A stretch of 64,000 nucleotides of DNA from the NCBI GenBank assembly GCA_965116765.1, contig OZ220718.1, forward strand, positions 3,286,001 to 3,350,000. The letters are read 5' to 3'. The notes under the pieces were generated by a model, which did not search any database, had not been told where the DNA came from, and worked only from the letters and a program-made list of their open reading frames with translations. The translations under genes and the position numbers were made by a program. Below, piece after piece: positions 33,290-41,778 of this stretch; the stretch's first letter is position 1, and every line of letters begins with the position of its first letter. Source of the stretch: JAJEEA01 sp965116765 (lineage in GTDB: Bacteria; Acidobacteriota; Vicinamibacteria; Vicinamibacterales; UBA8438).

Positions 33290-33823
33290 ATGAGAAAGAG
33301 GAGAACTCCCGCGCGTGCAACGACGTCCATTCGGCGCATCGTCGCCGTTGCCTCCATCGCCGTCTGCGCGGCCGTCGTCGCGGCCCCGCGCGCCCAGGCC
33401 GGGCTTCACGTCGTATTCGGTGACGTGTACTGCCACGCGACCGCCGGGGGGCCGCCGCGCTACTTCCACAGCAGCATTGCAGGGGCGGCGACGTCGGTTT
33501 CGGGCGGCCGGTGGAACGCGTGGTCGTCGCTCGACGACGCGGCCCGCCGCCGTCTCGAGCGTCGGACTCTCGACGATCTCGCGGCAGAGTTCGCCCGCCA
33601 CGTCGCCGAATACCACGCGGTCGATACGTTGCTCGCCTCCCACTGCGACCTGACGGCGGTGGACGCCGCGGACGCCGAGATCGCCGCCGCCGCGTACTTC
33701 CGCGCCGGCGCGCCGGTGTCCTATCCGTCCGCGGGCAGGGTCGCGGTCGCGTGGAGGCCCGACTTCAAGACGGCCCTCGATCGGCACGCGTGGGTGGTTG
33801 CGGCACCGGCGGCGGGACAGTAA
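33290..33823 (+). CDS. Secreted protein: stand-alone copy of the permuted caspase's N-terminal domain
   Basis: The second Met (33290) has AAGGAG 7 nt upstream. The 177 residues comprise a signal (IRRIVAVASIAVCAAVVAAPRAQA) and one domain. The domain matches residues 36-175 of the rearranged caspase at 15660-16844: FGDVYCHAT versus VGDVYCHAT, PRYFHS versus PRYFYS, AWSSLDDAARRRLERRTLDDL versus DWSSLDGVTTRRVERWALDDL, SHCDL versus VRCDL, AAYFRAGAPVSYPSAGRVAV versus ARYFRDGALVPYPRADMIAI. Two conserved Cys residues and a CHAT-like motif stand out (the string is not the CHAT protease family). It is one of the few plus-strand genes here and has its own AT-rich upstream region. The function is unknown. 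Confidence 0.75.
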   Translation: MRKRRTPARATTSIRRIVAVASIAVCAAVVAAPRAQAGLHVVFGDVYCHATAGGPPRYFHSSIAGAATSVSGGRWNAWSSLDDAARRRLERRTLDDLAAEFARHVAEYHAVDTLLASHCDLTAVDAADAEIAAAAYFRAGAPVSYPSAGRVAVAWRPDFKTALDRHAWVVAAPAAGQ

Positions 33824-33829
33824 TCGGCA

Positions 33830-34495
33830 ACCGCGCGCAACCTTCATTGGAGCGCGCGCGGCGACCCACTCTCCGCATGTGGGGAACGAGTCGGCGATAG
33901 GACCTCGGCCCGACGGACCCTTCAGGAAGAAGAACGGGCCGAAGTCGTCGTCGTCCATGGCGTAGAGGAAGTCGTGGACCATGGCCGTCGGGGCGACCAG
34001 CCATGGGCTGCCGTAGCCGGTGACGGCGTCGTGACGGCGGTCGGTGCGCGGTATGCGCGCCTGCTCTTGCGCCTGACAGACGCAGAGGATGCCCTCGCCC
34101 CCGGTCCACCTCGGATGGGACGGGTCCGCGTCCATCACGATGCGATCGTCCCGCGCGCCCTCGATATCCCGCATCCACGGCTCGGGAGCACGATGTTCCC
34201 GCCGACCTCGCGCGTGACGCCGCTCCTCGTCGTGCTCGCGGGGAACCCGGCGCCCCTTGCCTCCCTTGCCGGGATTCACACTCACGCCCGTGGCCTCGTT
34301 GGAGGCGCGGTTATCGCGGCGCTCGCGCTTTCTGCTACCTGCGCCGCCAAGTCCACCAGCAGTCCGTCGCAGTCGATTGTATCGGTCCGGTGTGAGCTGC
34401 GACGTCGCCTCACCGCCTCCCGGCACCGGTACGGCCGCCCACCTCGGCGCCTGCCGAAGCCCGTTCAACCGCGTCGCTCTGGTGCGCGCCAGCAT
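33830..34495 (-). other. Intergenic region with a possible degenerate minus-strand coding stretch
   Basis: A long minus-strand frame passes through here. Its middle part looks protein-like (VMDADPSHPRWTGGEGILC, VTGYGSPWLVAPTAMVHDF, GPFFFLKG, DSFPTCGEW). I see no Shine-Dalgarno sequence, and the frame continues across the opposite gene at 33290-33823 without a stop. I recognise no family. It may be an eroded gene. Confidence 0.3.
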
Positions 34496-34652
34496 CGCCG
34501 TTCCTCCGTCCTGAACCCCGCCGCCGACCCTCGGTACGGCCTACCTGCCGGCCGGCCGCCACTGATGGCACGCGCGTCAGACAAGCGAAACCCCCCCTCC
34601 CACCGGGCGTTCCCGGTGAGACGGGGGGCAAGGTTCGGAGCCAAGAACGCTC

Positions 34653-34689
34653 CCCCCCCTCCCCCTTAGGGCGTCAGGGGGAGGGGGGG
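34653..34689 (-). terminator. Strong hairpin downstream of the Calx-beta protein gene
   Basis: A 13-bp perfect stem (seven C, T, five C against five G, A, seven G) with an 11-nt loop lies about 45-80 bp past the stop codon at 34734. There is no clear U tract, so termination may be factor-assisted. A second hairpin, CACCGGG/CCCGGTG, lies just beyond it near 34598-34620. Confidence 0.5.
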
Positions 34690-34733
34690 CAAGGGAGAGT
34701 GCGAACGCCGCCGGCGAACGCCGCCGCCGAACA

Positions 34734-37700
34734 CTACCGCCGGCGATACCGGCGGTAGCCGCCGACGGCCAGGAAGGCCGCCAGCAGGAACTGCGCGATG
34801 ATCGGCAGGGCCGGCACCGCGGCATCCCAGAGGTAGAGCTTCACCTCGCCGGTCACCTCGCCGGCCATGCCCTCGGTCATGCCGTAGAGCACCAGCTCTT
34901 CCATGTCCTCGGCCATGTTGTCCTCGACCGCCATGACCATGGTCGAGCCCATCGTCTCTCCGGCCGGGATGGTGATGGCCTCCGCGTCGTAGTCGGCGTC
35001 GCTGGCGGTGCTCATCGCCCGGTCGCGCATCAGCATCACCATGGTGTCTGCAGAGACCGCCCGGTTGGCCGTCGCCGTCACCATGGCCGACATGCCCTCG
35101 GCGAGGTTCATGTCGTCCTCGGGGCCCGCCAGCATGATGCTGAGCGCCTCGAGGCCCACCTCGACGGGGAACGTAATGCTCGCCTCTCGCGGGTCGGTCT
35201 GGTTGTTGATCTTCACGCCCGACGGCGTGCTCGCGTGAGCGGTGATGGTAATCTCGGCCATGCCCTCGGCCACCGCCGTCACCATCACCATGCCGCCGCT
35301 GACCGACGCCGACGCCACGTCGCTCATGCTCGACGAGGCCGTGTAGCTGAGAGTAACCCCCTCGGCCGAGCTGAACAGGGCGCTGCCCATGACCTCGATC
35401 ACCTCACCCGCGGTGAACGTCATGTCGTCGCCCGCCCCGGCGTCCCTCGCCGCGTAGACCGCCGCCTGGACCTCCTCCTCGGTCTTCGGATAGACGAGCT
35501 TCTGGGTGCCGTCGGTGATCATCAGCGACAGCACGCCCGCGACCGACCGCTTCTCGGTCCCGTTCTTCGCCTCGCCGCCCACGGCGGCGTCGAACATCAG
35601 CGTCTCGTCGCCGATGTCCTGGTCCTCGGTGATCATCAGGTCGACCGCGGCACTGGACTCCTTGTCCTTGGCGATCTCGATCGACTGACTCGACAGCCGG
35701 TAGTCGCTGGCATCGGCGGTGCCGGTCGGCATCAGGGTGATGGTCAGCTTCTCGGCCGCCTTCATGGCCTTGCCGTCCTTGTCGACGGCGGTCAGCATGA
35801 CCTTGACGGTCTCGCCCTCCATCACCGACTCGGGCTGCGGGTCGCGGGCCTTGCCGTCCTTGTCGACCAGCGTCGCCTTGACCGCGGGCAGCGCGTTCGC
35901 GTCCGTGACCGTGATGTCCAGGCTCGCGAGCTCGCCGTCCCGCTCCGTGTACGCCGTTACCGTGACCGTGTCGTCTGCCCGATCACTGTCTGCCTTCGCG
36001 GCGATGGTGGTCTCGAAAGAGTCTATCCCGACGAGGGCCCGCGCCTCGCCGCCCAACGTGTACCTCGAGGGGTCGTTGGGGTCCAGCACCAGGAGAACCG
36101 CGATGTCGAAGGTCTTGGCCGGATCCGCCTTCAGAGTCAGCGTCTCGGACTTGCCCTCCATGATGGCGCCCTTGGCCGCCGCGGGGAGGCTGAGCTCCCA
36201 TTTCTGCTCTTGGGCGTCGTCGATCGTGATGACCTTCGATTGCTTGGACTCGCCATCGATCGAAACCTCGACCTTGAACTTCTCGTCCTCGGCATCGAGA
36301 TCCTGCCCGACCGCCACGCGGAACTTGTACGTCGCCTCCGATGCCTTCTCCGTCCGCGCAATCTTCTCCCAAGTGTACATGTAGCCGTTGGTGGCGCCCA
36401 GCGCCGTCAGCTCGCCACTACCGACTTCAGCGGCTTCCTCATCCGTGATCCCATCCGTCGCGAACGACACGTACACGTTGCGCGACGCGATGGGCGCGAC
36501 TTTGCCGTCCGCTCCCTTCGTGCCAGCCGGCACCGTCGCGGTGACCGTCACCTCCAAGCCCCCGCTCTCGTTCACGCTGGTCGCCGAAGTGACCGACTTG
36601 ACCGTGACCTGCGGGCCGAGGGGTGCGGCCACCGGGGTCGCGCCCACGCCGACCGTCGATTCGCCAGCACCGGTGGCGTTGACCGCACGGACTCGGAAGA
36701 CGTAGCGCGTTCCGTTCGTCAGGTTAGGCACTCTCACGCTCGTGGATGTTCCCGCACTCACCCAGTCGTCGCTGGCATCCACATCGTACTCATAGCGCGT
36801 GACCGAGTAGCGACTGTGCAACGCATCCCAAGACAGATCCACGTACCCGTCACCGGGGTCCGCCTCAAGACCCTGCACCACGGGCGGGACCGCCAGCTCG
36901 ACCATCACATCGAACGTGATCTCGGCGACGTCCACCGAGACTTGTCTGGACGAAACGGCAGATGACGGAGAGACTGCGGAGCCGGTGAGCGTTATCGTGG
37001 CCCTTCCCACGTCCCGCGGAACGACGACGATGGCCCCCGCGACACCCTCATAGGTGGTCGCTTCATCGCCATCATACACCGTCGCTACGCTCTCGTCCGA
37101 AGTGTCCATGGCAATCTGGACAGCATGGCCAGAGGCAGCCTCGAACAGCACGGACTTCGGGATTTCAATAATGTCGGACAGGTTGATCTCTCCGTCGCCG
37201 TCCTGCGCGTCCGTGATCGCGGCCTGAATAGCTGCCTCCGCGCCGTCCTTGACCCAGACCAGCCTCGATGTGGCGTCCACGATGGTCAGCGACAGCAACG
37301 ACGCGGGGTCCATTCCCGCCGGAGGTGAGGTTTCAGTGCCGTACATGTCCTCGCCGCTCACGCGATAGCTGAACATCAGGCTCTCGTTGTCGAGGTCATC
37401 GTTGAGATCGACCTCCAACTTGACCGGCGCACTCGACTCCTCGTCCATGGCGATCGTGATCATGTTCGTCGCCAAGCTGTAGTCGTCGTTCGCGATGGCC
37501 ATGCCGCTTGTCGTCAGCCTAACCGTGAGGTTCTCTGCGGCTTCCATGGCATCGCCGTCCTCGTCGACCGCGGTCAACGTCAGCTCGTAGTTCATGCCTT
37601 CCGTGACCATGCCGTCCGTCACCTCGCCGTCCATCACCGGCATCCCGTCCGCGCCGAGCAGGACCAGCTCCGCCGTGATCATGGGCAGCATGTGCAGATC

Positions 37701-38732
37701 GCTAATGTCGATCGCCTTTGTGCTCTCGTCCTCTACCGGCACGCCGACCCCCTTGTGCGCCGATAGCGTCAGTGTGTCGGTACGCCGGTTCCCGTCGTTC
37801 TTGACGGTCGTCGTGAGGGAGATCGTCGCCTTGTTGGCCGTATCTCTCGCCGTACCGACGGCTAGAGTGCTCCCGTCCGCCGAACCGAGGGTGACAGTGT
37901 CGCCGGTCGTCGAAGCACCGCCGGTGATGGCGATATCGTAACCAAGTTCAGGCATGTCGACAGTGAGCGTTAACTCCTGCGAGCCTTGCACGTGCTGGGG
38001 CTTGGCCTCGAGGGTCGCCTCGATCTCGCCCCCCTCCATGGGATCCTCGGTATCGATAGTCAGAACGTACGTCTGAGGATCGTCGTCGGCAATCCTGATG
38101 TACTTGGTATCCACATCCGCGGTGGCAAGGCCGCTGCCCCCCGGAGAATTCACCCCGGTGGGTGGAGTGTCGTCGGGGTCGTTCGGGTCATCGAAGCCCG
38201 CCAGGCTCGTGAAATTCACTTTGAGAGCCTCATGCTCGGCGTCATCGTCCGGAGTCGCCGTATGCAGCACGAATGACGCGGTGAGGGTATGCTCCTGGGA
38301 GGTGGCGGTCGCGTTGTCCGGGAACTTGAAATCAAGCGTCTTGGTAGTTGCGCCCGCTTGCGAAACACTGTCGGCGATCTCCCAATCGCCAGGATCGGCC
38401 GGCGTGGCGTCGAACTCGTCAAGCTTGGCTAGTTCGGCAGCTACGGCCCGGTCGAGAGGCGCGACCGTCATTGTAGCGCGTATGGTTCCCCCCGGCGTGG
38501 GCACGACGGGGTCGGCACTCGTATCCGCTCCCGGAACTTCGGCCCTCAACGTCACGGTTACGGTAGTGGACCCACCCTCTGTGGAGTCCTCAGCTGCGAT
38601 CGTCATCCTGCCGGCAGTGAACGTCGTCTGCGCGGCAGCTTCAACGGCCCCCATCGCCAACACCACGCCGAACAGCGCCATCCACTTCAGCGCCCGGCAA
38701 CTGCCTCTCGCGAAAATCGCTCCTGTCCGCAT
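34734..38732 (-). CDS. Large secreted Calx-beta/FN3 protein with VPALP C-terminal anchor
   Basis: AAGGGAG precedes Met at 38732. The 1332 residues have a signal (WMALFGVVLAMGAVEAAAQ). The body is beta-sandwich domains of the Calx-beta kind (ITIAMDEESSAPVKLEVDL, SIEIAKDKESSAAVDLMIT, AITIPAGETMGSTMVMAVE) with an FN3 domain in the middle (PPVVQGLEADPGDGYVDLSW ... RYVFRVRAVNATG). The protein is rich in Asp, Glu, Met and Thr and poor in Arg, unlike its neighbours. It ends AVPALPIIAQFLLAAFLAVGG plus YRRYRRR, which repeats the VPALP-hydrophobic-basic tail of the protein at 1004-3640. It is probably a Ca2+-binding, surface-anchored adhesin. About 55 bp upstream of the start, TGTTCGGTTTC repeats the -35-like half of the ECF element. 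Confidence 0.8.
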   Translation of the reverse strand: MRTGAIFARGSCRALKWMALFGVVLAMGAVEAAAQTTFTAGRMTIAAEDSTEGGSTTVTVTLRAEVPGADTSADPVVPTPGGTIRATMTVAPLDRAVAAELAKLDEFDATPADPGDWEIADSVSQAGATTKTLDFKFPDNATATSQEHTLTASFVLHTATPDDDAEHEALKVNFTSLAGFDDPNDPDDTPPTGVNSPGGSGLATADVDTKYIRIADDDPQTYVLTIDTEDPMEGGEIEATLEAKPQHVQGSQELTLTVDMPELGYDIAITGGASTTGDTVTLGSADGSTLAVGTARDTANKATISLTTTVKNDGNRRTDTLTLSAHKGVGVPVEDESTKAIDISDLHMLPMITAELVLLGADGMPVMDGEVTDGMVTEGMNYELTLTAVDEDGDAMEAAENLTVRLTTSGMAIANDDYSLATNMITIAMDEESSAPVKLEVDLNDDLDNESLMFSYRVSGEDMYGTETSPPAGMDPASLLSLTIVDATSRLVWVKDGAEAAIQAAITDAQDGDGEINLSDIIEIPKSVLFEAASGHAVQIAMDTSDESVATVYDGDEATTYEGVAGAIVVVPRDVGRATITLTGSAVSPSSAVSSRQVSVDVAEITFDVMVELAVPPVVQGLEADPGDGYVDLSWDALHSRYSVTRYEYDVDASDDWVSAGTSTSVRVPNLTNGTRYVFRVRAVNATGAGESTVGVGATPVAAPLGPQVTVKSVTSATSVNESGGLEVTVTATVPAGTKGADGKVAPIASRNVYVSFATDGITDEEAAEVGSGELTALGATNGYMYTWEKIARTEKASEATYKFRVAVGQDLDAEDEKFKVEVSIDGESKQSKVITIDDAQEQKWELSLPAAAKGAIMEGKSETLTLKADPAKTFDIAVLLVLDPNDPSRYTLGGEARALVGIDSFETTIAAKADSDRADDTVTVTAYTERDGELASLDITVTDANALPAVKATLVDKDGKARDPQPESVMEGETVKVMLTAVDKDGKAMKAAEKLTITLMPTGTADASDYRLSSQSIEIAKDKESSAAVDLMITEDQDIGDETLMFDAAVGGEAKNGTEKRSVAGVLSLMITDGTQKLVYPKTEEEVQAAVYAARDAGAGDDMTFTAGEVIEVMGSALFSSAEGVTLSYTASSSMSDVASASVSGGMVMVTAVAEGMAEITITAHASTPSGVKINNQTDPREASITFPVEVGLEALSIMLAGPEDDMNLAEGMSAMVTATANRAVSADTMVMLMRDRAMSTASDADYDAEAITIPAGETMGSTMVMAVEDNMAEDMEELVLYGMTEGMAGEVTGEVKLYLWDAAVPALPIIAQFLLAAFLAVGGYRRYRRR

Positions 38733-39750
38733 GTCGCAATCTCCCTTGTGAATCCGTCCGTCTGTCGCCAGCAGCGGGGGGAAACCGAACAACCATCCGC
38801 CCCCTGCCTCCCCCCGGTGTCGACTACCGCTCCGCATCTCGCATCGGCCTCCAGCGTCCTGCGGCGAATCGGGGCACGAAGTGGTGGCAACGTTCGCGCC
38901 TCCGCCGCCGCAAGGTGTTCTCGTTCAACGGGTTGCTACGAATCGGCCGCCCTCGCCCGCGGAAACGGCGGTCTGTCGCCAGCAACAGGAGAGGGGTAGC
39001 TCCCCCGTGGTCCTCCCGCTGGCGTCGACTACCTCTCCGCATCGGTCTCGGCCTCCCGCGTCGAACCCTGGTGTTGCGCTCCCGGTCGATCCAGACGCGT
39101 TCCTGCTAAGCCTCAACACGTCCACCACCGTTGGAACCGTCTCGGTGGGGAAATCGGTGGATAAACCAACACCACCGCCCACCAAGCGCCGCAGTCTCAA
39201 CGAGTTACAGGTCTCGGGGGTGCGGATCAGTCCGCCCCCGGCCCCCCCGTGTCGACCACCCTATCGTCCGCTCCGCATATGGTCTTTAGCCCTCCCACGC
39301 TCGAGCGAAAACGCGCAAGCGTAACATGCACTACCGGGCGGCGCAACCCAAAAAACGGGGACGCCACGGCCGGCCGGGAACCGGACCAGACGATGCGCGG
39401 TCCGGGCCGGGACGCCAAGAACCCGGCCCCGGTGCGAGAGCGTAACACGCCCGAACGAGCCCGTGCAAGGGCGGAACGGGCCCCCGCCAGCTTTTTTTGG
39501 GCCCGCACGCCGGCCCGGAGCGGCGTTGCGGCCCCGGACGGGCCCGAGACCCGGGGCGCGGGCGCCTCGCCGCGACCGCCGGCCGACGGCCCGCGCGGCG
39601 CCCGGACTGGACAACGGGCGCGAGCCGTGGCACAACAGCAGGAGCCGCGGAGCGCCGCAGCAGGCGATCCGCCGCCGGCACGCCGGTTGCTTGACGTATA
39701 GCCGGCCGGGGCGGGCTCTCGCGGCCGCCGGCCGGAAGGGACGGACGACG
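38733..39750. other. 1-kb intergenic region with short repeated motifs
   Basis: No credible gene is visible. GTCTGTCGCCAGCA recurs near 38758 and 38968. A GTCGAC(T/C)AC ... CTCCGCAT block recurs near 38818, 39025 and 39241, about 200 bp apart. These look like an eroded triplicated segment or repeated regulator sites. The right end contains a hairpin followed by seven Ts (39469-39498). Confidence 0.4.
39469..39498 (+). terminator. Possible rho-independent terminator
   Basis: GGCGG and CCGCC pair around a 9-nt loop, and AGC plus seven Ts follow on the plus strand. No gene ends just upstream on that strand, so its use is uncertain. Confidence 0.3.
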
Positions 39751-40164
39751 ATGGACGCGACGATGCTGGCGGTGTTCGGGACGGGCCTGACGGCCATCGG
39801 GACGACGATTGCGCTGTTCACGGCGCTGTGGCGGGTGCTGGGGACCCGCTTCGACGCGCTGGAGCGGCACGTCGACCACCGGTTCGCGGCGGTCGACAAG
39901 CGGTTCGAGATGGCAGAAAGAGCAAGCCGCGAGCGCTTCGAGATGGCAGAAAAGGCAAACCGCGAGCTGCTCGCCGCGATGGACGCCAAGTGGACGGAGC
40001 GCTTCGGGGGCATGGACCGTCGGTTCGAGACGATCGAGAGGCAGAGCCAGGCGACCCACGCGGCCGTCTGCGCCCTCAACGGCCGGTTCGACGACCTCTA
40101 CCGCCACCTGCTCGCCGCCCGGCCGCAGGGCGGGCAGTCCGGCCCCGCCCCCGCCGCCGGATAG
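39751..40164 (+). CDS. Small membrane-anchored coiled-coil protein
   Basis: ATG 39751 has GGAAGGGA upstream. The 137 residues begin with a TM helix (AVFGTGLTAIGTTIALFTALW) followed by a coiled coil of degenerate heptads (RFDALERHVDHRFAAVDKRFEMAERA, then a repeat of RFEMAE). The tail is Pro/Ala-rich. Proteins of this shape are common next to conflict genes and in phage-like settings, but no enzymatic role is known. The similar small gene at 40200-40373 follows on the same strand, and others of this type lie at 49983-50122 and 57084-57507. Confidence 0.7.
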   Translation: MDATMLAVFGTGLTAIGTTIALFTALWRVLGTRFDALERHVDHRFAAVDKRFEMAERASRERFEMAEKANRELLAAMDAKWTERFGGMDRRFETIERQSQATHAAVCALNGRFDDLYRHLLAARPQGGQSGPAPAAG

Positions 40165-40199
40165 CCGGCAGCCGGCCGGAAAGGACATTGGGCGACGAG

Positions 40200-40373
40200 A
40201 TGACCGAAACGACGAAGACGGCAATCCGGTTGGTCACGGCGGCCGCGGCACTGGTCGGCGCGCTCACCGGGCTGTGGAACACCTTTCAGTTCGCGCAGCT
40301 TGCGGGGAGGGTGCAGACGCTGGAGACGGGGCACAACGCCCACGTCAACGCGGCCGGGCTGCACGGCCGGTGA
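40200..40373 (+). CDS. 57-residue single-TM protein with short coiled coil
   Basis: The frame runs MTETTKTAIRLVTAAAALVG, then LTGLWNTFQFAQLAGRVQTLE and a short tail. It has one TM helix and an LAGRVQTLE heptad. The start is 35 bp after the previous gene, with a weak GACGAG upstream. The same LxGRVxTLE motif appears in the frame-broken small gene at 49983-50122, which supports both as real. Confidence 0.5.
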   Translation: MTETTKTAIRLVTAAAALVGALTGLWNTFQFAQLAGRVQTLETGHNAHVNAAGLHGR

Positions 40374-40468
40374 GTCAGGACGGGCAGTTCCGCCCCGCCG
40401 CCGGGTAGTCAGCCGGTCGCTTGCGGCCCCGACCGGCAGCCGACGCACGGGCTCGCCCGACCCTTGTC

Positions 40469-41599
40469 ATGGACCCCCTCGCCCACACCCTGGTCGGCGC
40501 CACCCTGGCCCGGACGCGCCTGCGCGACGGCACCGGCGCGATGGCCCTCGCGGCCGGCGTGCTCGCGGCCAACGCCCCCGACGTGGACGCCGTCACCATG
40601 TTCGTCAGCCGCGACCTGTCGCTCGGCTTCCGCCGGGGCTGGACGCACGGGGTGCTGGCGATGGCGGTGCTGCCGCTGGTGCTGACGGCGGCCCTGCTCG
40701 TGCTCGACCGGCTGTGGGCGCGGTGGCGGGGGCGCGAGCCGGCGGCGCGGGCGGGGCCGCTGCTGCGGCTGACGGCGGCGGGGGTGTGGAGCCACCCGCT
40801 GCTCGACTGGCTGAACACGTATGGCGTCCGCTTTCTGATGCCGTTCGACGGCACCTGGTTCTACGGCGACGCGCTCTTCATCATCGACCCGTGGGTGTGG
40901 CTGATGGCGGGCCTGACGGTGGTGCTGGCCTCGTCGGCGACGTGGGCGAGCGCGGCGGGCTGGGCGCTGCTGGCCGCGGCCGCCACCGCGGTGACGTGGA
41001 TAGTCATCGGGTTCGGCCGCTTCGCCGACACCCCCCCGCTCACCGCGGCGGCGTGGGGGGCGGGGCTGGCCGCCGTCGTGTGGCTGCGGGTGACGGGGCG
41101 GGGCCGGGGCCGGCTGCCGCGGGTGGCGGCGGCGTGCCTCGCGGCGGTGGCGATCTACGCGGGGGGCATGGCCCTGGCCTCGCGGTCGGCCGAGCGCTTC
41201 ACGTCGGCCCTGCTCGGCCTGCAGAACGGGGCCGCCCCCGTCGACGTGCTGGCCATCCCCGTGCCCGGCAACGTCTTCCGACGGGGCATCGTCGCCGTCT
41301 ACCCCGACACCTACCGCTTCTACGAGCTCGACTGGCTCGCGGCGCCGCCCCTGCGGCAGACCGCCGACCCGGTGCCCCGCGGCCCCGAGGGCCCCGTGGT
41401 CGAGGCCGCCCTGACCGCCCCCCACGTGTGGGGCATGGCGGTGTGGAAGCGCTTTCCCGCCTACACCGTCACCGAGACCACCGACGGCTGGGTCGTCACC
41501 ATTTCGGACATGCGCTACACCCGCCGCCCCGGCGCGGGCCTCGGCGGCGCCACCGTGCGCCTCGACCGCGACCTGAACGTGGTGGAGCCCGGACCGTGA
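40469..41599 (+). CDS. YdjM-like inner-membrane metal-dependent hydrolase family protein
   Basis: The 376 residues start MDPLAHTLVGATLARTRLRD, the conserved opening of the LexA-binding/YdjM (DUF457) membrane hydrolase family. The family pattern continues with ANAPDVDAV, RRGWTHGVL and SHPLLDWLNTYGVR, which give a His/Asp set in helices of a multi-pass membrane protein. About seven TM segments follow in the first 250 residues. A soluble C-terminal part of about 120 residues (VDVLAIPVPGNVFRRGIV, MRYTRRPG) is also typical. The in vivo substrate is unknown. Confidence 0.85.
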   Translation: MDPLAHTLVGATLARTRLRDGTGAMALAAGVLAANAPDVDAVTMFVSRDLSLGFRRGWTHGVLAMAVLPLVLTAALLVLDRLWARWRGREPAARAGPLLRLTAAGVWSHPLLDWLNTYGVRFLMPFDGTWFYGDALFIIDPWVWLMAGLTVVLASSATWASAAGWALLAAAATAVTWIVIGFGRFADTPPLTAAAWGAGLAAVVWLRVTGRGRGRLPRVAAACLAAVAIYAGGMALASRSAERFTSALLGLQNGAAPVDVLAIPVPGNVFRRGIVAVYPDTYRFYELDWLAAPPLRQTADPVPRGPEGPVVEAALTAPHVWGMAVWKRFPAYTVTETTDGWVVTISDMRYTRRPGAGLGGATVRLDRDLNVVEPGP

Positions 41600-41656
41600 G
41601 GGCGGGACCGGCTCCGGCCGGCTCCGACCGCCCGCTTGACAGCCCCGGCGCGAATG

Positions 41657-41687
41657 GGAAAATTGAAACCGTCGCTTTCAATTTTCC
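41657..41687. promoter_or_regulatory. 12-bp inverted repeat, 7-nt spacer, upstream of the ATPase gene
   Basis: GGAAAATTGAAA and TTTCAATTTTCC are exact reverse complements separated by CCGTCGC. It is AT-rich in a very GC-rich context. It lies about 90 bp before the start codon of the DUF4143 ATPase and may be an operator. Confidence 0.6.
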
Positions 41688-41749
41688 TGGATGCCCGGCT
41701 TGGACCGACCCGACGGCGGAGGGCTGACCGTTGGCTCTCGATGGCGTTC

Positions 41750-41778
41750 GCGGGTAAAATAGCCGTAATTTTACCCGC
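41750..41778. promoter_or_regulatory. 11-bp inverted repeat, 7-nt spacer, abutting the ATPase start codon
   Basis: GCGGGTAAAAT and ATTTTACCCGC flank AGCCGTA, and the right arm ends at the base before ATG 41779. There is no Shine-Dalgarno sequence. As DNA it would be an operator; as RNA it would form a hairpin that hides the start site. Arm length and spacer match the repeat at 41657-41687. Confidence 0.65.

Noticed and set aside
33290..33823. CHAT protease family membership of the DVYCHAT protein
   Set aside because: The letters CHAT are only a coincidental residue string; no caspase-like p20/p10 motifs are present in this domain.
33071..34495. 474-residue minus-strand ORF across 33.1-34.5 kb as a real gene
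   Set aside because: It runs through the whole opposite gene at 33290-33823 without ribosome site or family match; only a middle part looks protein-like and is listed as uncertain.
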